Shown here one piece after another: positions 21,806-34,048 of a stretch of 64,000 nucleotides of DNA; position 1 is the stretch's first letter; every line of letters begins with the position of its first letter. Origin of the DNA: Costus lasius (lineage: Eukaryota; Streptophyta; Magnoliopsida; Zingiberales; Costaceae); the NCBI GenBank assembly GCA_027563935.2, contig CM050446.2, positions 31,437,501-31,501,500 of the forward strand, in the 5' to 3' direction. The notes beneath the pieces are model-generated. The model made no database searches, was not told the origin of the DNA, and worked only from the letters and a program-made list of their open reading frames with translations. A program made the position numbers and the translations under genes.

Positions 21806-23766
21806 TGTTGGTGTGTATGCCTTGAGACCTAGTATCGGTCTATCTTTTGTACTACTTGACATTGATACTTATATATATCATTTTAGCATTGTCGTTATCA
21901 TTGTTTGTTTACATCTGCGACTGTGTAATTACATGATAATGTCCCTGGAGACAGATTGGATCTGTGCTCAAACTCTTGTCCCCAGTCAATGTACCTTAGT
22001 GAATATGGGTCAATTCTAGTACATGTGAGACTGGTATATGGGCTGGTTAGGTACAAGGTGCTAACGCAGACATATGGGTATATCAGTGGTGGATATATTG
22101 GACCGACTCGCTGTGAGGCAATGACTTGGTGTCATAAGTTATCCTCATAAGTGATAGGAGATGCATTGATCCCTTGACTTGAGGTCATTAACTATTCTAT
22201 ATGGTTAGGGACATGCTTTGATACAACCTAACTCCTCACCGTAGTTGGGAGGTAATAACAGTTGTCATTGAACATGTCACGACCCATATGAGAAGGTCAA
22301 TTGACAGACAAAGGATTTGCCCCTTACTAAGGGAAGCTTGATATCCACAGGGCCCCCTATGGTTCTATGACTAAAAGTGTAATGTCATACCCAGGTGAGA
22401 ACCTGATTTAGTCAAGACCATGTGATTGGGTAAAAACAAATGGTGACACACTTGTCCAATCGGATATCAGTTTGGCAAAGAGACTGTATGCATCTGAACC
22501 TAGTTGCGATGATGGGGATGTCGATGTCGATATCCATTCCGATGACATGGGTAGTAGCGATGCACTGCTAGGTGCCACTAACTGGTTGTGATGACCTTAG
22601 CGCATCACTGCCAACGTCAGAGGAACCTACATGGTCGCACACCTTGATACTCGAGCTCTTGTATTGATCGGGAAGTCTTATGATCGAGTTATTGGATAGC
22701 TCGGATCTATTTGGCAGATTTCATCAGCGCCGATGGGCCTGATGAGATGGAAGAGAGTTATTGGAGCCAAACTTCATTTTTGGCAGGTTGACCCGAAATT
22801 GACCATGGTTGGTTACATTTGACTTTAGGGTTGCATTGGATTGGATCCAATGGCTTAATCAACCTTTGTAATAAAATTTGGGCTAGCTCATTACCCAATA
22901 AGGCCCAATAATAAGTTATCATGAAGTAATAATGGGCTAAAAGGGTATAATGGGAAGAAATCTTATCCCATTGGTGCCTAGGGGCTCAATGGGGATAAGT
23001 GGGCGCACGTTGCTACATTTGGAAGTAAAAGGCACTTCTCCCTTCATCCATGGGTGGTATGCTTACCTCTATGGTAAGTCTTGGGGTTGATATGGCTTGG
23101 AGGACATCTTTGGTATGTCTTTGGCTCATATGGCTAATAGGAAAGGGTTTATGGAAAACTCTTGGAGAATTTCCTTAACCCTAACCCTAATTGGCCTCCC
23201 CATCTTACCCTAGCCGCATATACCTTCATGAGTTGTGCCCACACCCCTCTCTTGCCGCCCCTTTGCTAATATATTCTTGTGATATGCGAGAGCTAGGGTT
23301 AATGATAATTGGCATGTGCAATTGAAGGCAAGGAACTCTTGGTGCAACCTCTTCCAAGTTGAAGCCGCAAGCAATCTTCTCCTCTTCCTCTTGCTGCAAG
23401 GCGGACTTGTGCTTGGCGGCATCTCCTTCTACCTTCTTCATCCATTGGCGCATATTCCTTGGAGGTAGCGCAAGCATAGAAGAAGGTGAACTAAGGCTTG
23501 GATCTTCTTCCTGAGGCTAGCATCGAGTGTGGATGAAGAGAACTCGAGACATCCCTGTGTGTGAGACTGCAGAGGGCGCACGCTTGGGCCCCTACCTCGA
23601 TATCGGGCTTCTCTATCTCTAGGTACTTCCTATCTCTTCATGTCGACCCCTTCGTAAGACGATCTTCATTGAGTTTTTGGGATCGACCTATTTCGGGGAT
23701 ATTCTTCCACTGTGTAATTGTAATGTTTATGAAAAATTTGTAAAATATCTCCGTGGTTTCCCAACA
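21806..23766 (+). mobile_element. copia-2 3' LTR, complete
   Basis: A 1961-bp LTR starting TGTTGGTGTGTATGCC and ending GTGGTTTCCCAACA. It is preceded by the polypurine tract GTGCAAGTGGGAGAT and is the best reference LTR for the three copia elements and the solo LTR at 51337. Its right neighbour is the broken outer end of the gypsy B 3' LTR, so copia-2 landed in that LTR. Confidence 0.9.
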
Positions 23767-24923
23767 TCCAGAACGATCTTCTACTCTCGTGGTGGATCAC
23801 TTTAGATAAACCTGTTAAGTTCGAATGACGATTATGTTACCTCGAGCGAATTTTGACTATTCTCATGTCAAAAGTTCACAAGCTCTACCTAGGAAGTCCG
23901 CCGTCATGATCCTCCTCTCGGTTAGGATCGCGTCGACTACCACACGATACCACGTGGCCAAAGTAATATCATGAAATAATTACCCCTAAGTAAAGTGTGC
24001 TCATATGAGTTCAAAATAACAGAATAAGTCAAGATTGTACAATAGAAATCATCATTGGGCTTCAACCAAGTCCCGAAAAGGGATTTACGCTACAGTATTC
24101 ATGTAAGCTCAAATAAATCTCTCTAAAATATCAGAAAAATTATTACAAAACATTTTTTAGAGGAAAGAGAGGATGAACCAAATAAGATCCCCAAAAATCG
24201 TGAAGATTTGACACTCCAATCTCTCGAAACCCGCCCCCGAAATGTTGTGTTGCCTCTTTCGTTCGCCCTAGTCACTTCATGCACTGAATTCTCCTTAATT
24301 AGGCAACAAGAAAGAGGGCTTTTATATCCTTTGGATTCGCTTCCCTCTTAACTTTCCAAAACATATTTTCTTGCCTTTTTTAGATTTTTCTAGGGTTCGG
24401 AATAAAAAAAAATAGAGTGGGTGTCGGACTTGAAGTTGCGATCATGGGTGAACCCCACAGTGTTCACCCAGCCGTGAAGTCTACTGTGAAGTTTTGTTAG
24501 GTAAGAATCACCAGTGAACCACACGGTGTTCACTTGCCTGGGAAGTCTTCTGTACATTTCTACGCAAGCTTCCTCCGAGAGAATCACGGGTGAACACCGC
24601 TATCACGGGTAGGCCGTGAAGCATTCTAAGGACTTCTGACATTCAGGCAAAGCATCAGTGAACCCCACGGTGTTCACATGGTCATATTATTCAAGAATGC
24701 TCAGCATCGTCTCCTCATAAGGAATCACGCTATGACTTTAGAATTTCTAAAAAAAAAAATCTAAAATTGGGTAATTTTTCGTGAAATTTCACAAAAACAA
24801 GAAAAAAGTGAAGATTCCGAAGCAAATAAGTAAATAAGCCTAAATGGAGTATAGAAACATTAAAATTAGCCTAGTTTTGAGATAGAATAATACGAGAAAT
24901 TACTATCAAAATGCATGATATCA
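23767..24923 (-). mobile_element. Gypsy B 3' LTR, outer end lost
   Basis: Begins TGATATCATGCA (right end, minus strand). About 350 bases at its far end are missing where copia-2 abuts. A TATA-like AGGATATAAA lies at 24321-24330 (minus). Upstream of it is an array of GGTGAAC/GTTCACC palindromes at 24443-24680. The same layout is found in the 5' LTR. Confidence 0.88.
24443..24680 (-). repeat. Palindromic array in the B 3' LTR (GGTGAAC type)
   Basis: Four units spaced about 60-80 bp, near 24443, 24511, 24585 and 24648. Each holds a GGTGAACCCC-like half, a facing GTTCACC half and often GTGAAG. They match the array at 35050-35300 in the other LTR and 27971-28356 inside the element. Confidence 0.85.
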
Positions 24924-26259
24924 AATACTCCCGAACTTAGATCTTTGCTTGTCCTCAAGCAATAAAATAATATGAAATACATGATAGGCCTAAAAGCAAT
25001 TATTCTGGTCGAAAGCATACATCCAAGTCAGAAAACATCTATAAATAATCCATGATTCAGATAGAAGAAATCTACTGATTTGAAGATGTCCAAAACGTTC
25101 AAAAGTTAGGTCCCACAATTCCTAGAAGTCAAGGCATTCAGCTAAAAGCATACAAAGACCCAATTAAGCACACATAATACTTATTCAAATCCAAATCATC
25201 CAAAATCAACTTGTTGGGATAGATACTAATGTATTATTGAAAAAAAATAAGCTATGTTTTGATAACTTCCCATTGTAACTAGGTGTCGATTCCAGCTTTC
25301 AAATCATGGGTTGATATTAGACTTCAACTCTTATCATTGGTACCACTGCCAATTTGTCGTAGTGCCAAGTAGAGGAGTGTCTCATAGACTTCAACTCTTA
25401 TCTTAGGTATCGTTGCTAATTTTTCACAGTGCCAAGTAGAGGAGTCTAAGAGGCTTTTTTTTAACAATAGAAATAACAAGAGAACATAAGTAATCATCCC
25501 CCAACAAGATGTAAGGATTCAAGGAGTGAATAATTAGATATGTATGCTAATATGAAAGTGTATGTATACCATTAGCATGCAATTATTGAACATTCAAAGC
25601 AATATATGACCCTCACTAATTAACAACTTCAAACATTCTAATCAAAAGATTCTAAAATTATTGAATAGATGGACATGATCATAGAGCATGTTCTTTACTG
25701 GAAGGTATATTCAACAATTTATGATTACTCCATACCAAGCATGCATTCAATCTCTAACATTATTCATGGCTATCATAGGATCAAAAATAGAATCACAACA
25801 TATCACAGCTTATTTAATCGACAGAATCATAAGAGTTAAATCATAATAGTATGAACGAGATAAGTTATCACAACATGCAATTTATCATGTTTCACACTAT
25901 AGATGTCGCCATTATAAAATGACGAACTAAATCATTATAAGATAATAACAGATGCATAATACCATACCATACCAATGCAAGCAAGGATGTCATAATATTA
26001 GTACAACAAAGTCAAGGCTTAGAGATGAAACCAGGCCAACCATCACTCCATGGCATATAAGTACAATGCCAAATGAATAGTCATAGTCAAAATAAAGTGT
26101 CAACCATACCAATCATCATCGATAACAAGTCAGATAATAGACAAAACAAGCAAAGATAAGAAATCGGAAGGGAAACAACTCACCTACTCTAAATATCTCA
26201 TGGTCCTCTATGTGAAGCCGTGTACGTGAGAGGAGTAGGTGGGAGCCGGGGTGAGAAGC
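24924..26259 (-). other. Gypsy B 3' untranslated region
   Basis: No coding frame. Adjacent to the LTR, the minus strand reads TTGCTTGAGGACAAGCAAAG and a GGGAGT purine block, which I take as the polypurine-tract region; it is conserved at H and D. Two copies of a hairpin module (CACTGC-loop-GCAGTG) lie at 25343-25366 and 25408-25432. Confidence 0.7.
25318..25447 (-). repeat. Duplicated hairpin module in the B 3' UTR
   Basis: A unit of about 65 bases (GACTTCAACTC, then TACCACTGCCAATTT, GTGCCAAGTAGAGGAGT) appears twice in tandem. Facing CACTGC and GCAGTG-like segments can pair around a 9-12-base loop; the second copy has decayed arms. The same module occurs at 39580-39635 in H and twice at 50250-50380 in D. 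Confidence 0.75.
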
Positions 26260-27646
26260 TCACTTCTTTCTCCGTGATCTAGAGCCAGAAGCCCTATAGC
26301 TCTTGCCCATGCTGTGGTGCAAATAGTCCGGTTGATCCTCCTCATCCGAAGAGACAGCAACCCGCTCCATGTTCTCTTCAAAAAGAAAGGCCAACCTATC
26401 ATCAATGGAAGAAAGCTTCTCCTAAACCGAGTTCATCATCTTTATGTGACACTGCATCCCAGACTTCATAGTCTGCCATTGTGTGGTCTGCTCCTATCAG
26501 AGGTAAGTGAGAGTAGTGTCCATCTGTTCTTGTACTTCACCCTAGCGAAATAGCTCCTCTCCTTGGCGAAGTTGCTCCTTATGCATCTCCTGAATGAAGG
26601 CCATCATAGACCCGGTAGATGAGGAGCCGCCAAAGTGAAAAGCACCAGGGGCTGGTGGTGCGTGGTCAACGGGATTGGGCTCCGGGTCAGCAACATGCTG
26701 AATGCGCTAGTTTTGCCTCACGTGCACGGTGGTGCGCTCAATGTTTGGCAAGGGGAGGGAAAACTGACTTTCTTTGAAGGTGAGGTAGCAAGAGTCACCC
26801 CGGCAAATAATAAGCTTCATGGCAACACACGACTCGATATCGAGCCGATTGTTACCACTAGCTTCTGCGGTACCATAGGGGATCACCCCTAGGGAAATAG
26901 CCAATGGGGTGATTAAACCACCCATAACGATCGCCCCCTTGCGTGAGTGCACTACCCTACTAAATTGCTTGGCCAAATAATCGCCCGAGTTCACTTGAAA
27001 AGCATGCAGCATAGACCATAAGTAAAATAATTATGACTGATGGATCATACCGTCACTCTCACCACGGCCGAAGACAGTGTGGGCCAGAACCCAATGGACA
27101 TAACGGATGGCTAGATTACAGATAATGGATGCCCAAGCAACTCGAGCAGAGAAGATATGCTCATTCGTGATTGCCCCCCAAAAGCCTTGCTCAGAGTAAT
27201 CTTGGGGGATTTTGTGCATACAGGGGTCAGGAAAACTGTAAACACTGCGTAGTTGGGCTAGAGTCAGGGAGTGCTCTATGTTGCCCAACCAGAACGTGAA
27301 GCGCCTAGGATCTTGATCAAGGATGGTGTCCGCCCGGACGTTTATGGAACTAAAGAACTCGAGCATGATCCCAATATATGTGGGGTGTGCCATTTGGATG
27401 AATTGGCCCCAGCCAATATTAAAATATAAACTCCACATCATCGAGCAAGCCAAGCAAAAGCCTGCGGCTAACGGGTAGAGGAATGGTGCTGGTGCGAAGA
27501 AGGAAGCGTGGACTAATGACTTTGAGGTCGCTGCTGAGGAGGATGTGACGGCGGTGTAGGAGTATACTCATCTTCGTCAGTCGTGGAGTCAGAGACTGGC
27601 GTGAAGTGTAGCACCGAGAGACCAATGTTTTCCGCTTAGGTGCCAT
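26260..27646 (-). pseudogene. Gypsy B third ORF (Athila ORF1-like, env position)
   Basis: Starts at ATG 27644-27646 (MAPKRKTLVSRC). After a frameshift near 27430 it continues in one frame to TGA 26260-26262, with in-frame stops at about 27031 and 26707. Readable blocks are YIGIMLEFFSSINV, FTFWLGNIEHSLTLAQLR, WVLAHTVFGRGESDG, GAIVMGGLITPLAISLG, RLDIESCVAMKLI, and a charged tail with DEEDQPDY. Element D has a homologous ORF (IVIGGFLTPIALYLG, RIDIESCIAMKMI). From memory this resembles the plant Athila ORF1 family; function unknown. It sits where retroviral env would be, but I see no convincing signal peptide or membrane anchor. Confidence 0.72.
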
Positions 27647-27930
27647 GAGAGAGCAAGAATACTTGTGCATGTCCGTTAGTGGTGTTGTGGAAGAGAGAGA
27701 AGTAGATCGGAAGCAGCAGCAGGGATCGACTGCGAGAGAGGTGAGCAGCGGCGGAAAAGCCTCAAAGCAGAGGAGGAACTAGAAATCCGTCGCAAATCAC
27801 CGATGTAGAGGTCGCAGACCTTGGTGGAAGTCCAGATCGGAGGGAAGAAGAAGGAAAATCACCTGAAGAAGGAGAATCAGATCGAGAGAGGCTGGCGGCG
27901 GCGTAAGGGGTTTGGCGAAACCCTACCCGT

Positions 27931-28370
27931 GACTTTCCCTATATACAACAAAGATATAATTGAAAGCACCGGTGAACCCCAACAGGTTCACTCGCCTGTG
28001 AAGCTCTCTGGAAGAATCCAGTCCAATTAGAAATACGGGTGAACACCAGTGTGTTCACCGACTCGTGAAGTCCAATGTTTGATTTTAGCTTGCCCAGAAT
28101 CACGGGTGAACCCCGATGGGTTCACCCACCCATGAAGTGCTTTGTAGGAAAACCACTTAGCTTGAATACATTGGTCTTCACAGGTGAACCCTGACCATGA
28201 AGTTCACTGTTTGAAATCCGACATCCCTGGGTAGTATACTTCATGTTAGAACACTGAATTCACCATCTGGCTGCGATTATCTCTGTGAAAACCTGATTTT
28301 TCGCCATCAACAGTAGACTTCATGGTGAACCCCGATGGGTTCACCTGGCTGTGAAGTTCTCTGTACTACT
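27931..28370 (-). promoter_or_regulatory. Internal palindromic array and TATA-like site upstream of the B third ORF
   Basis: Five GGTGAAC/GTTCACC units lie near 27971, 28036, 28101, 28181 and 28321, most followed by GTGAAG, the same motif as in this element's LTRs. Directly downstream on the minus strand is TGTATATAG (27939-27947). A CT-rich, gene-like leader of about 290 bases then reaches the ORF start. This looks like a copy of the LTR control region, and I infer an internal promoter. Confidence 0.6.
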
Positions 28371-28559
28371 CAAAAATATCCTCTTGAATACCCTGTTCTC
28401 CAAATAAGTTCCTACAACACAAAATAACTCACAATCAGCAAGAATTCTCAAACTAACACAACGAAAAATAAAGGAAAAATAATCAACTACGGTGTTCATC
28501 TAATAACAATGAAAAATCAACTCAGCATTAAACAAGCAAGCAAAAACTTGGGTTGCCTC

Positions 28560-29900
28560 CCAAGAGCGCTAGTTTAAGGTCAATAGCTTGACCATATGGA
28601 GGTTTTAGGTAACCAACTCCGTGGGATTTCAAAGGGTAAGAATAACCCCTTTCTCAATCCGCTCATCCCCGAAGTAATGCTTGAGTCGATGCCCATTTAC
28701 AGTGAAACTTCCAGCGCGTTCTATCCAAATAGTAATGGCGCTATAAGGTTGAACATACTGTACCACAAAGGGGCCGGACCACCTTGTTCTAAGCTTCCTT
28801 GGAAATAGTCGAAGTCTGGAGTTGAATAGTACCACCTTGTCCTCTACATGAAATTCCTTCTTCACAATGCACTTGTCGTTCCAATGTTTGGTGCGTGTCT
28901 TGTAGGTTTTGGCATTTTCATATGCGTAGAGACACATCTCTTCCAATTCATCATGTTGTAGCTTCCGTATCTCGTCTGCACTTTTGAAGTCATAATTGAT
29001 TTGCTTGACAGCCCAAAATGCCCTGTGCTCAAGCTCAATAGGTAAGTGACACGATTTCCCATAAATGATTTGGAAAGGAGATATATCTTGGGTGTCTTGT
29101 ATGTAGTTCTGTAAGCCCATAGAGCATCAAGTAGTTTTAGTGTCCAATCCTTCCGTGATCTTAATACGATTTTCTCAAGTATTTGCTTGATCTCTCTATT
29201 AGAAACCTCTACCTAACCACTAGTCTGAGGATGATAGGGTGTGGCAATCTTATGCTTTACACTATACTTCTTCAAGAGTGCTCCAAATCGCTGCTCAATG
29301 AAGTGAGAACCTCCATCACTTATCAAAATATGTGGAACTCCAAATCTGGGGAAAATTATTCTCTTCATAAGCTTCATAATGACCCTGGAGTCATTAGTAG
29401 CCTCTATGGAAGCCTCAACACACTTAAACACATAGTCCACAGCAACTAGGATGTACCGTTTACCACATAAGGATGGGAAGGGTCCCATGAAATCAATCCC
29501 CTGTACATCAAAAATCTCCACGTCCAGTATATCGCTCAGTGGAAATTCATCCCTCTTTGAGATATTTCTAGTACGTTGGCAGCTGTCACATGTTTAAACA
29601 AAATGTTGAGTATCATGAAAAATAGAAGGCCAAAATAAACCTGACTGTAACACTTTAAATGCTGTTTTGGCCGCTCCAGCATGTCCTCCGTATGGTGAGG
29701 ACAATGCGTCAATACATCAATTATATCTTCCTCAGGAATGCATCGTCTATATAATCCATCAGCACATCGCCAGTATAGATAAGGTTCATCCCAGTAGTAA
29801 AACTTTACATCATGTAGGAACTTCTTCTTTTTCTAAAAAGTAAGATCAGGGAGAAGAATGTTAGTAAATAATTTAGTTCACATAATCTGTGTGCCATGGT
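28560..29900 (-). pseudogene. Gypsy B integrase
   Basis: The catalytic core in 29521-29213 shows IDFMGPFP (first Asp), [11 protein letters not shown] (second Asp) and, after an in-frame stop near 29213, VEVSNREIK (Glu). The core is otherwise well kept. The C-terminal domain at 29120-28629 has [44 protein letters not shown] and KHYFGDE. The zinc-binding N-terminus near 29590-29700 is degraded. The family enzyme inserts element cDNA in the nucleus. Confidence 0.87.
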
Positions 29901-29989
29901 ACTTGTTGTTCTAAGAGGGCATATACATGTTCTTCAGGGAATGTATCATTTATTTCTAACTCTTCTTCAGAGCTCCTTTTAGTGCCTCT

Positions 29990-30440
29990 TTCTAGTCATG
30001 AGAGATGATCTTCCACAACGTTCTCACTCCCCTTTTTATCTCTAATCTCAACATCAAATTCTTGTAAAAGAATGATCCATCTAATAAGTCTTGTCTTGGC
30101 ATCTTTCTTGTTGACTAGATATTTGATAGCTGCACGATCAGTAAAAATAATTACTTCCGAATTAACTAAATATGAGCGAAACTTATCGAAAGCAAAAACT
30201 ATTGCATGTAGCTCCTTTTCTGTGGTGGCATAATTCATCTGTGCATCATCAAGTGTTCTACTCGCATAGTATATAGCGTGTAGCTTTTTGTCTTTCCTCT
30301 GCCCCAAGACCACCCCCACAGCTTGGTCACTTGCATCACATATGAGTTCAAAAGGTAGGGACCAGTCTAGAGGTTGGATCACAGGCGCATTTATCAGGGC
30401 TTCGTTGAGTTTTACAAAAGCTTCTTCACATTCCTAGTAA
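29990..30440 (-). pseudogene. Gypsy B RNase H
   Basis: A single clean frame of 128 residues: [78 protein letters not shown]. The acidic residues expected for catalysis (D in CDASD, E in TEKEL, D in FTDRA) are all visible. It would degrade the RNA strand during cDNA synthesis. Confidence 0.88.
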
Positions 30441-30444
30441 AAAA

Positions 30445-31690
30445 AAATTGAATCCTTAGCAAGAAGATTAGTTAAAGGATGGGCTATTTTAGAAAAATAT
30501 TTGATAAATCGTCTATAAAACCCGGCATGGCCTAGAAAGTTTCGAATTCCCTTAACAGTTGTTGGCGACTTTAAACTTTCAATGACCTCAACCTTTGCTC
30601 TGTCTACCTCGATTCTGCGCTCAGAGACTAAGTGTCCAAGGACTATCCCTTCCTAGACCATAAAGTGACACTTCTCCTAGTTCAACACCAGGTTCACCTC
30701 TTCACATCTCTGTAAAACTTTAGAAAGGTTAGATAAACAATGATTGGAAGAAGAGCTGTACACAGAAAAGTCATCCATGAATATGTCCATAAAATCTTCA
30801 TTGTAATCTGCAAAGATTGCCATCATTACTGGTTGAAATGTCGCAGGTGCGTTGCAAAGCCCAAAGGGCATTATCCTATAAGCGTATGTACCATAGAGGC
30901 AAGTAAAAGTCATTTTCTCCTAATTGTCTGGATGGATAGGAATTTGGAAGAAGCCTAAAAATCCATCCAGAAAACAAAAATAAGAGTTATGAGCTAGTCT
31001 ATCTAACATATGATCAATGAATGGTAAGGGGAAGTGATCTTTTCTTGTAGCGGTATTCAACTTCCTATTGTTGATACACATCCTCCATCCTATAACTGTG
31101 GGTGTGGGTATCAACTTATCAGAATTATTCTTAATTACCATAATACCTCCCTTTTTTTGGTATAATATGTACCGGACTCACCCAAGAACTGTCTGATATG
31201 GGGTATATGACTCCTGCATCCAAAAGTTTGAGAACCTCCTTCTTTACAACATCCTTCAAGGATGGGTTCAGTCGGTGTTGGAATTCCACTGAAGGCTTGC
31301 TATCCTGCTTAAGTAGAATCCTATGCATGTAAATCGAAGGGTTAATTCTCTTAATATCATCAAGTGAATAGCTGATTACCTTCTTGTGAAGACAGAGTTC
31401 TCCCAAGAGGAGTTCAGTTTGCTCTTTGCTCAATTCAGCACTAACTATCGCCGGGTATGTAGAATTGTCACCTAAGAATTCGTATCTCAATGTGCTGGGT
31501 AGGCTTTTGAATTCGAGTTTCTTTGGCCCTTGTTCTTCATATTTATCCTCAGGTGTAGCTTCCAGCCCTATAGATGCAGATTCCATGATTGCGTCTGAGT
31601 CCAGAAGTGCAGTGTACTGTTTGGCTTTCTCATCAAGATCTTGATCATCAGAATTAACTAAGCTCAACTCAAGCGGATCCACCTCTCTCC
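30445..31690 (-). pseudogene. Gypsy B reverse transcriptase
   Basis: Pieces 31682-31131, 31141-30920 and 30913-30677 give INPSIYMHRILLKQDSKPS, EVLKLLDAGVIYPISDS, SYFCFLDGFLGFFQIPIHP, MPFGLCNAPATFQ and the active site FMDDFSVY. Frameshifts lie near 31140 and 30920. The thumb region down to 30445 has several stops. An acidic linker precedes RT. Confidence 0.87.
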
Positions 31691-31699
31691 TATAAGGCT

Positions 31700-32480
31700 C
31701 AATGTCCTACACAGCTTTCTCAACAATGTCCACACTACAGCATATACTTGCAAGAGAAGGTTTTTTTTCAAGGAGTCAGATAAATCAAACTACACAACAT
31801 TGTCACCGATGTTCAAATCCAGTTTCTCATTTTTGCTATCGATGATGGCACCAGTTGTAGCAAGAAAAGGTCTCCCTAGAATGATAGGGAGCCTATCATC
31901 ATCATCAATTTCTAAGACAACAAAATTAGTAGGAACAAAATAATCGCCAACTTTTATTGGCACGTCCTCCAAGATACCGAAAGGACGGTGGACTAATTTG
32001 TCTGCCAGCTGTAAAGAAATATTAGTACTCTTCAAATCTCCCAAGTCTAGCTTTTTACATAAAGATAGTGGCATGAGGCTAACACTTGCTCCCAAATGTC
32101 CTTTAGAAATTTGGCATAGGTGGGCATCTGTGACAGGGCATCAACAAAAGGTATGTTAATATAGAGTTTCTTAAGAACTTCCACAAACTTACTGAATTGT
32201 TTGTTTAGTTTGGCTTTGACAAGTCTCTGCAGAAAAGGGATTGGAGGTTTGTAAGCTGGAGGCCCCACATAGGGCCATTCTTCCTTAGTCTACTCATGTG
32301 TTACTGGTATTGTCTCATGGTTCGTGTCTCCTATGTTTGATATTGCATCTTCTCTTCTATCATCAGTTGGCATCTTGGGATCTTCAAGTTCTTTGCTACT
32401 TCGAGTGGAGATTGCATTGCAATGGTCCCTCAGGTTAACTTCAAGTTGCGATGGAAGTTTCCCTAGTGCTCTAGAGCATG
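31700..32480 (-). pseudogene. Gypsy B protease, catalytic segment deleted
   Basis: The upstream frame (MGPPAYKPPIPFLQRL to YAKFLKDI) jumps directly to LGASVSLMPLSLCKKL at about 32098. Gypsy A has about 55 residues between these points, ending in the catalytic CD. Element B has therefore lost the protease N-terminus and its aspartate, and the frame shifts at the join. The second block (DRLPIILGRPFLATTG) is intact. Confidence 0.85.
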
Positions 32481-32489
32481 AGCAAACTT

Positions 32490-33900
32490 ACTAGGTTGGC
32501 TGATTTTCTATAATTTTGTTGTGGGTCTCTAAGGTTTCCATTCTTGACATCAGGAGTTTCATCATCTTAGTTAGACCTTCAATCTGTTTACTCTGGTTTG
32601 CCATGAATGAATCAAGTGAAGAGTCCATGTTTGGCTTCTGAGGTGGGTTGTAGTTTCTAGCTTGAAACCCAGGTGGTTGACTATAACTTCCTTGTGGAGG
32701 CTGTCTGAAATTTTCTTGTGGAGGCTGACCTTGTGGTGGCACTTTCCCTGGTTGCACTAGTTGGGTAGTTCGGTATGAGAAGTTTGGGTGGTTATGCCAT
32801 CCTGGATTGTAGGTGTTGGAATATGGGTTATTCATGGGATTTATATTTCCAACTACATTAATATGTTCAGGATGGCTTTGAGTTAATTGACCATCTCCTA
32901 ACTGGTATTCTGTACCTATATAGCCTGCAACTCCACACATCTCACAAGATAAAGAATTAGCATCCACAGAATTTATAGACCAAGAGTCAATCTTCCTAGT
33001 TAAAGTATCCACCTTCTCAGCAAGAGCAATTAAAGTATCAAGTTCGACTTTATCTGACTACCTGGAAGGTGTACCTCGTTCTGAAGACCATTGATGGTGA
33101 TTCATTGCCATGTCTTCTAGGAGGTTCATGGCATCTTCAACTCCTATGTTCATTAAAGCCCCTCCAGCCGCAGCACCAACTGTGAGCCTTGTGTTGTAGT
33201 TCAGTCCATTATAGAATATATGAACCAAGACCTAAGTCTCTATGCCATGATGTGGACACATTCTGTACAACTCTTTGAATCTGTCTCAAGCCTCATATAA
33301 AGATTCTTCATCCTTCTGCATGAAGCTCGTTATCTGATTCTTCAATTGTATTGTCTTGGATGGAGGGAAGTACTTTGAAAGGAAGGCTTGTGACAATTCT
33401 CCCCTTGTCCTTATGGAAGCTGAAGGTATTGGGTGAAACCATGCTCTCGCTTATTCCTTAAAGAGAAAGGAAATAGTCTCAACCTGATAGCATCAGTAGA
33501 AACACCGTTAATTTTCAATGTATCACAATACTCTAAGAATATAGCAAGATGCATGTTGGGGTCCTCAAGAGGAGAACCACCAAACTGATGTTGTTGAACC
33601 ATAAAAAGTAAAGCAGGCTTAATCTCAAAATTATTAGTTTCTACATTAGGTCTAGCAATTCCTGATTGTAGCCTATGAACAGAGGGAGCAGCATAATCTC
33701 TCAGTGTTCTGTTATTGTTGTTCCCCACATGTTAGGGTGCTTGATCATTATTCAGGTTCAGCGGAATATGCTCCATTTGATTTTGATCTTCTTTTTGCTG
33801 AAATTGCTTGAGTTTTCTTCTTCTTCTGAACGTCCTCTCTATCTCAATATCTATTTCAAAAAATTCACCTGCCTTCAAGCTTCTTTGCATAAAAAGATGT
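32490..33900 (-). pseudogene. Gypsy B gag
   Basis: Start of gag around 33850 (charged; then RTLRDYAAPSVHRLQSGIAR, NNFEIKPALLFMVQQHQFGG). The capsid-like core follows (CPHHGIE-type, DESLYEA-like), with many stops between 33410 and 33060. The zinc knuckle in 33012-32491 reads CEMCGVAGYIGTEC, with its histidine replaced by tyrosine. A Gln/Pro-rich linker follows (PPQGQPPQENFRQPPQGSY). Confidence 0.82.
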
Positions 33901-34024
33901 CAAACACAGTTGTAAAGCTTTAAGACAATTAAGAATAGGAACTAATACAAATAGCAGTAAAACAACAAAAATAAATAAAACTTAGTCTACCAATACTCAG
34001 AAATATACTAATATTAACCGTTGT

Positions 34025-34042
34025 TCCCCGGCAACGGCGCCA
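34025..34042 (-). other. Gypsy B primer-binding site (tRNA-Asp type)
   Basis: The minus strand reads TGGCGCCGTTGCCGGGGA, complementary to the tRNA-Asp 3' end as remembered for Athila-type elements. It is six bases from the LTR end at 34049 and appears unmutated. Confidence 0.88.
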
Positions 34043-34048
34043 AAAACT

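Larger units (their letters stand above)
17477..23766 (+). mobile_element. Ty1/copia element copia-2, internally deleted
   Basis: Truncated 5' LTR (17477-17703 and 19729-20741, split by a gypsy solo LTR), then directly RT and RNase H (20742-21790), polypurine tract and complete 3' LTR (21806-23766). The primer site, gag, protease, integrase and the first part of RT are missing, removed by one deletion from near the LTR end into RT. The two LTR copies are clearly similar over their shared part. Confidence 0.85.

Noticed and set aside
26260..27646. Calling the third ORF an envelope gene
   Set aside because: It has env position only; no signal peptide, cleavage site or membrane anchor is visible, so it is left as unknown function.
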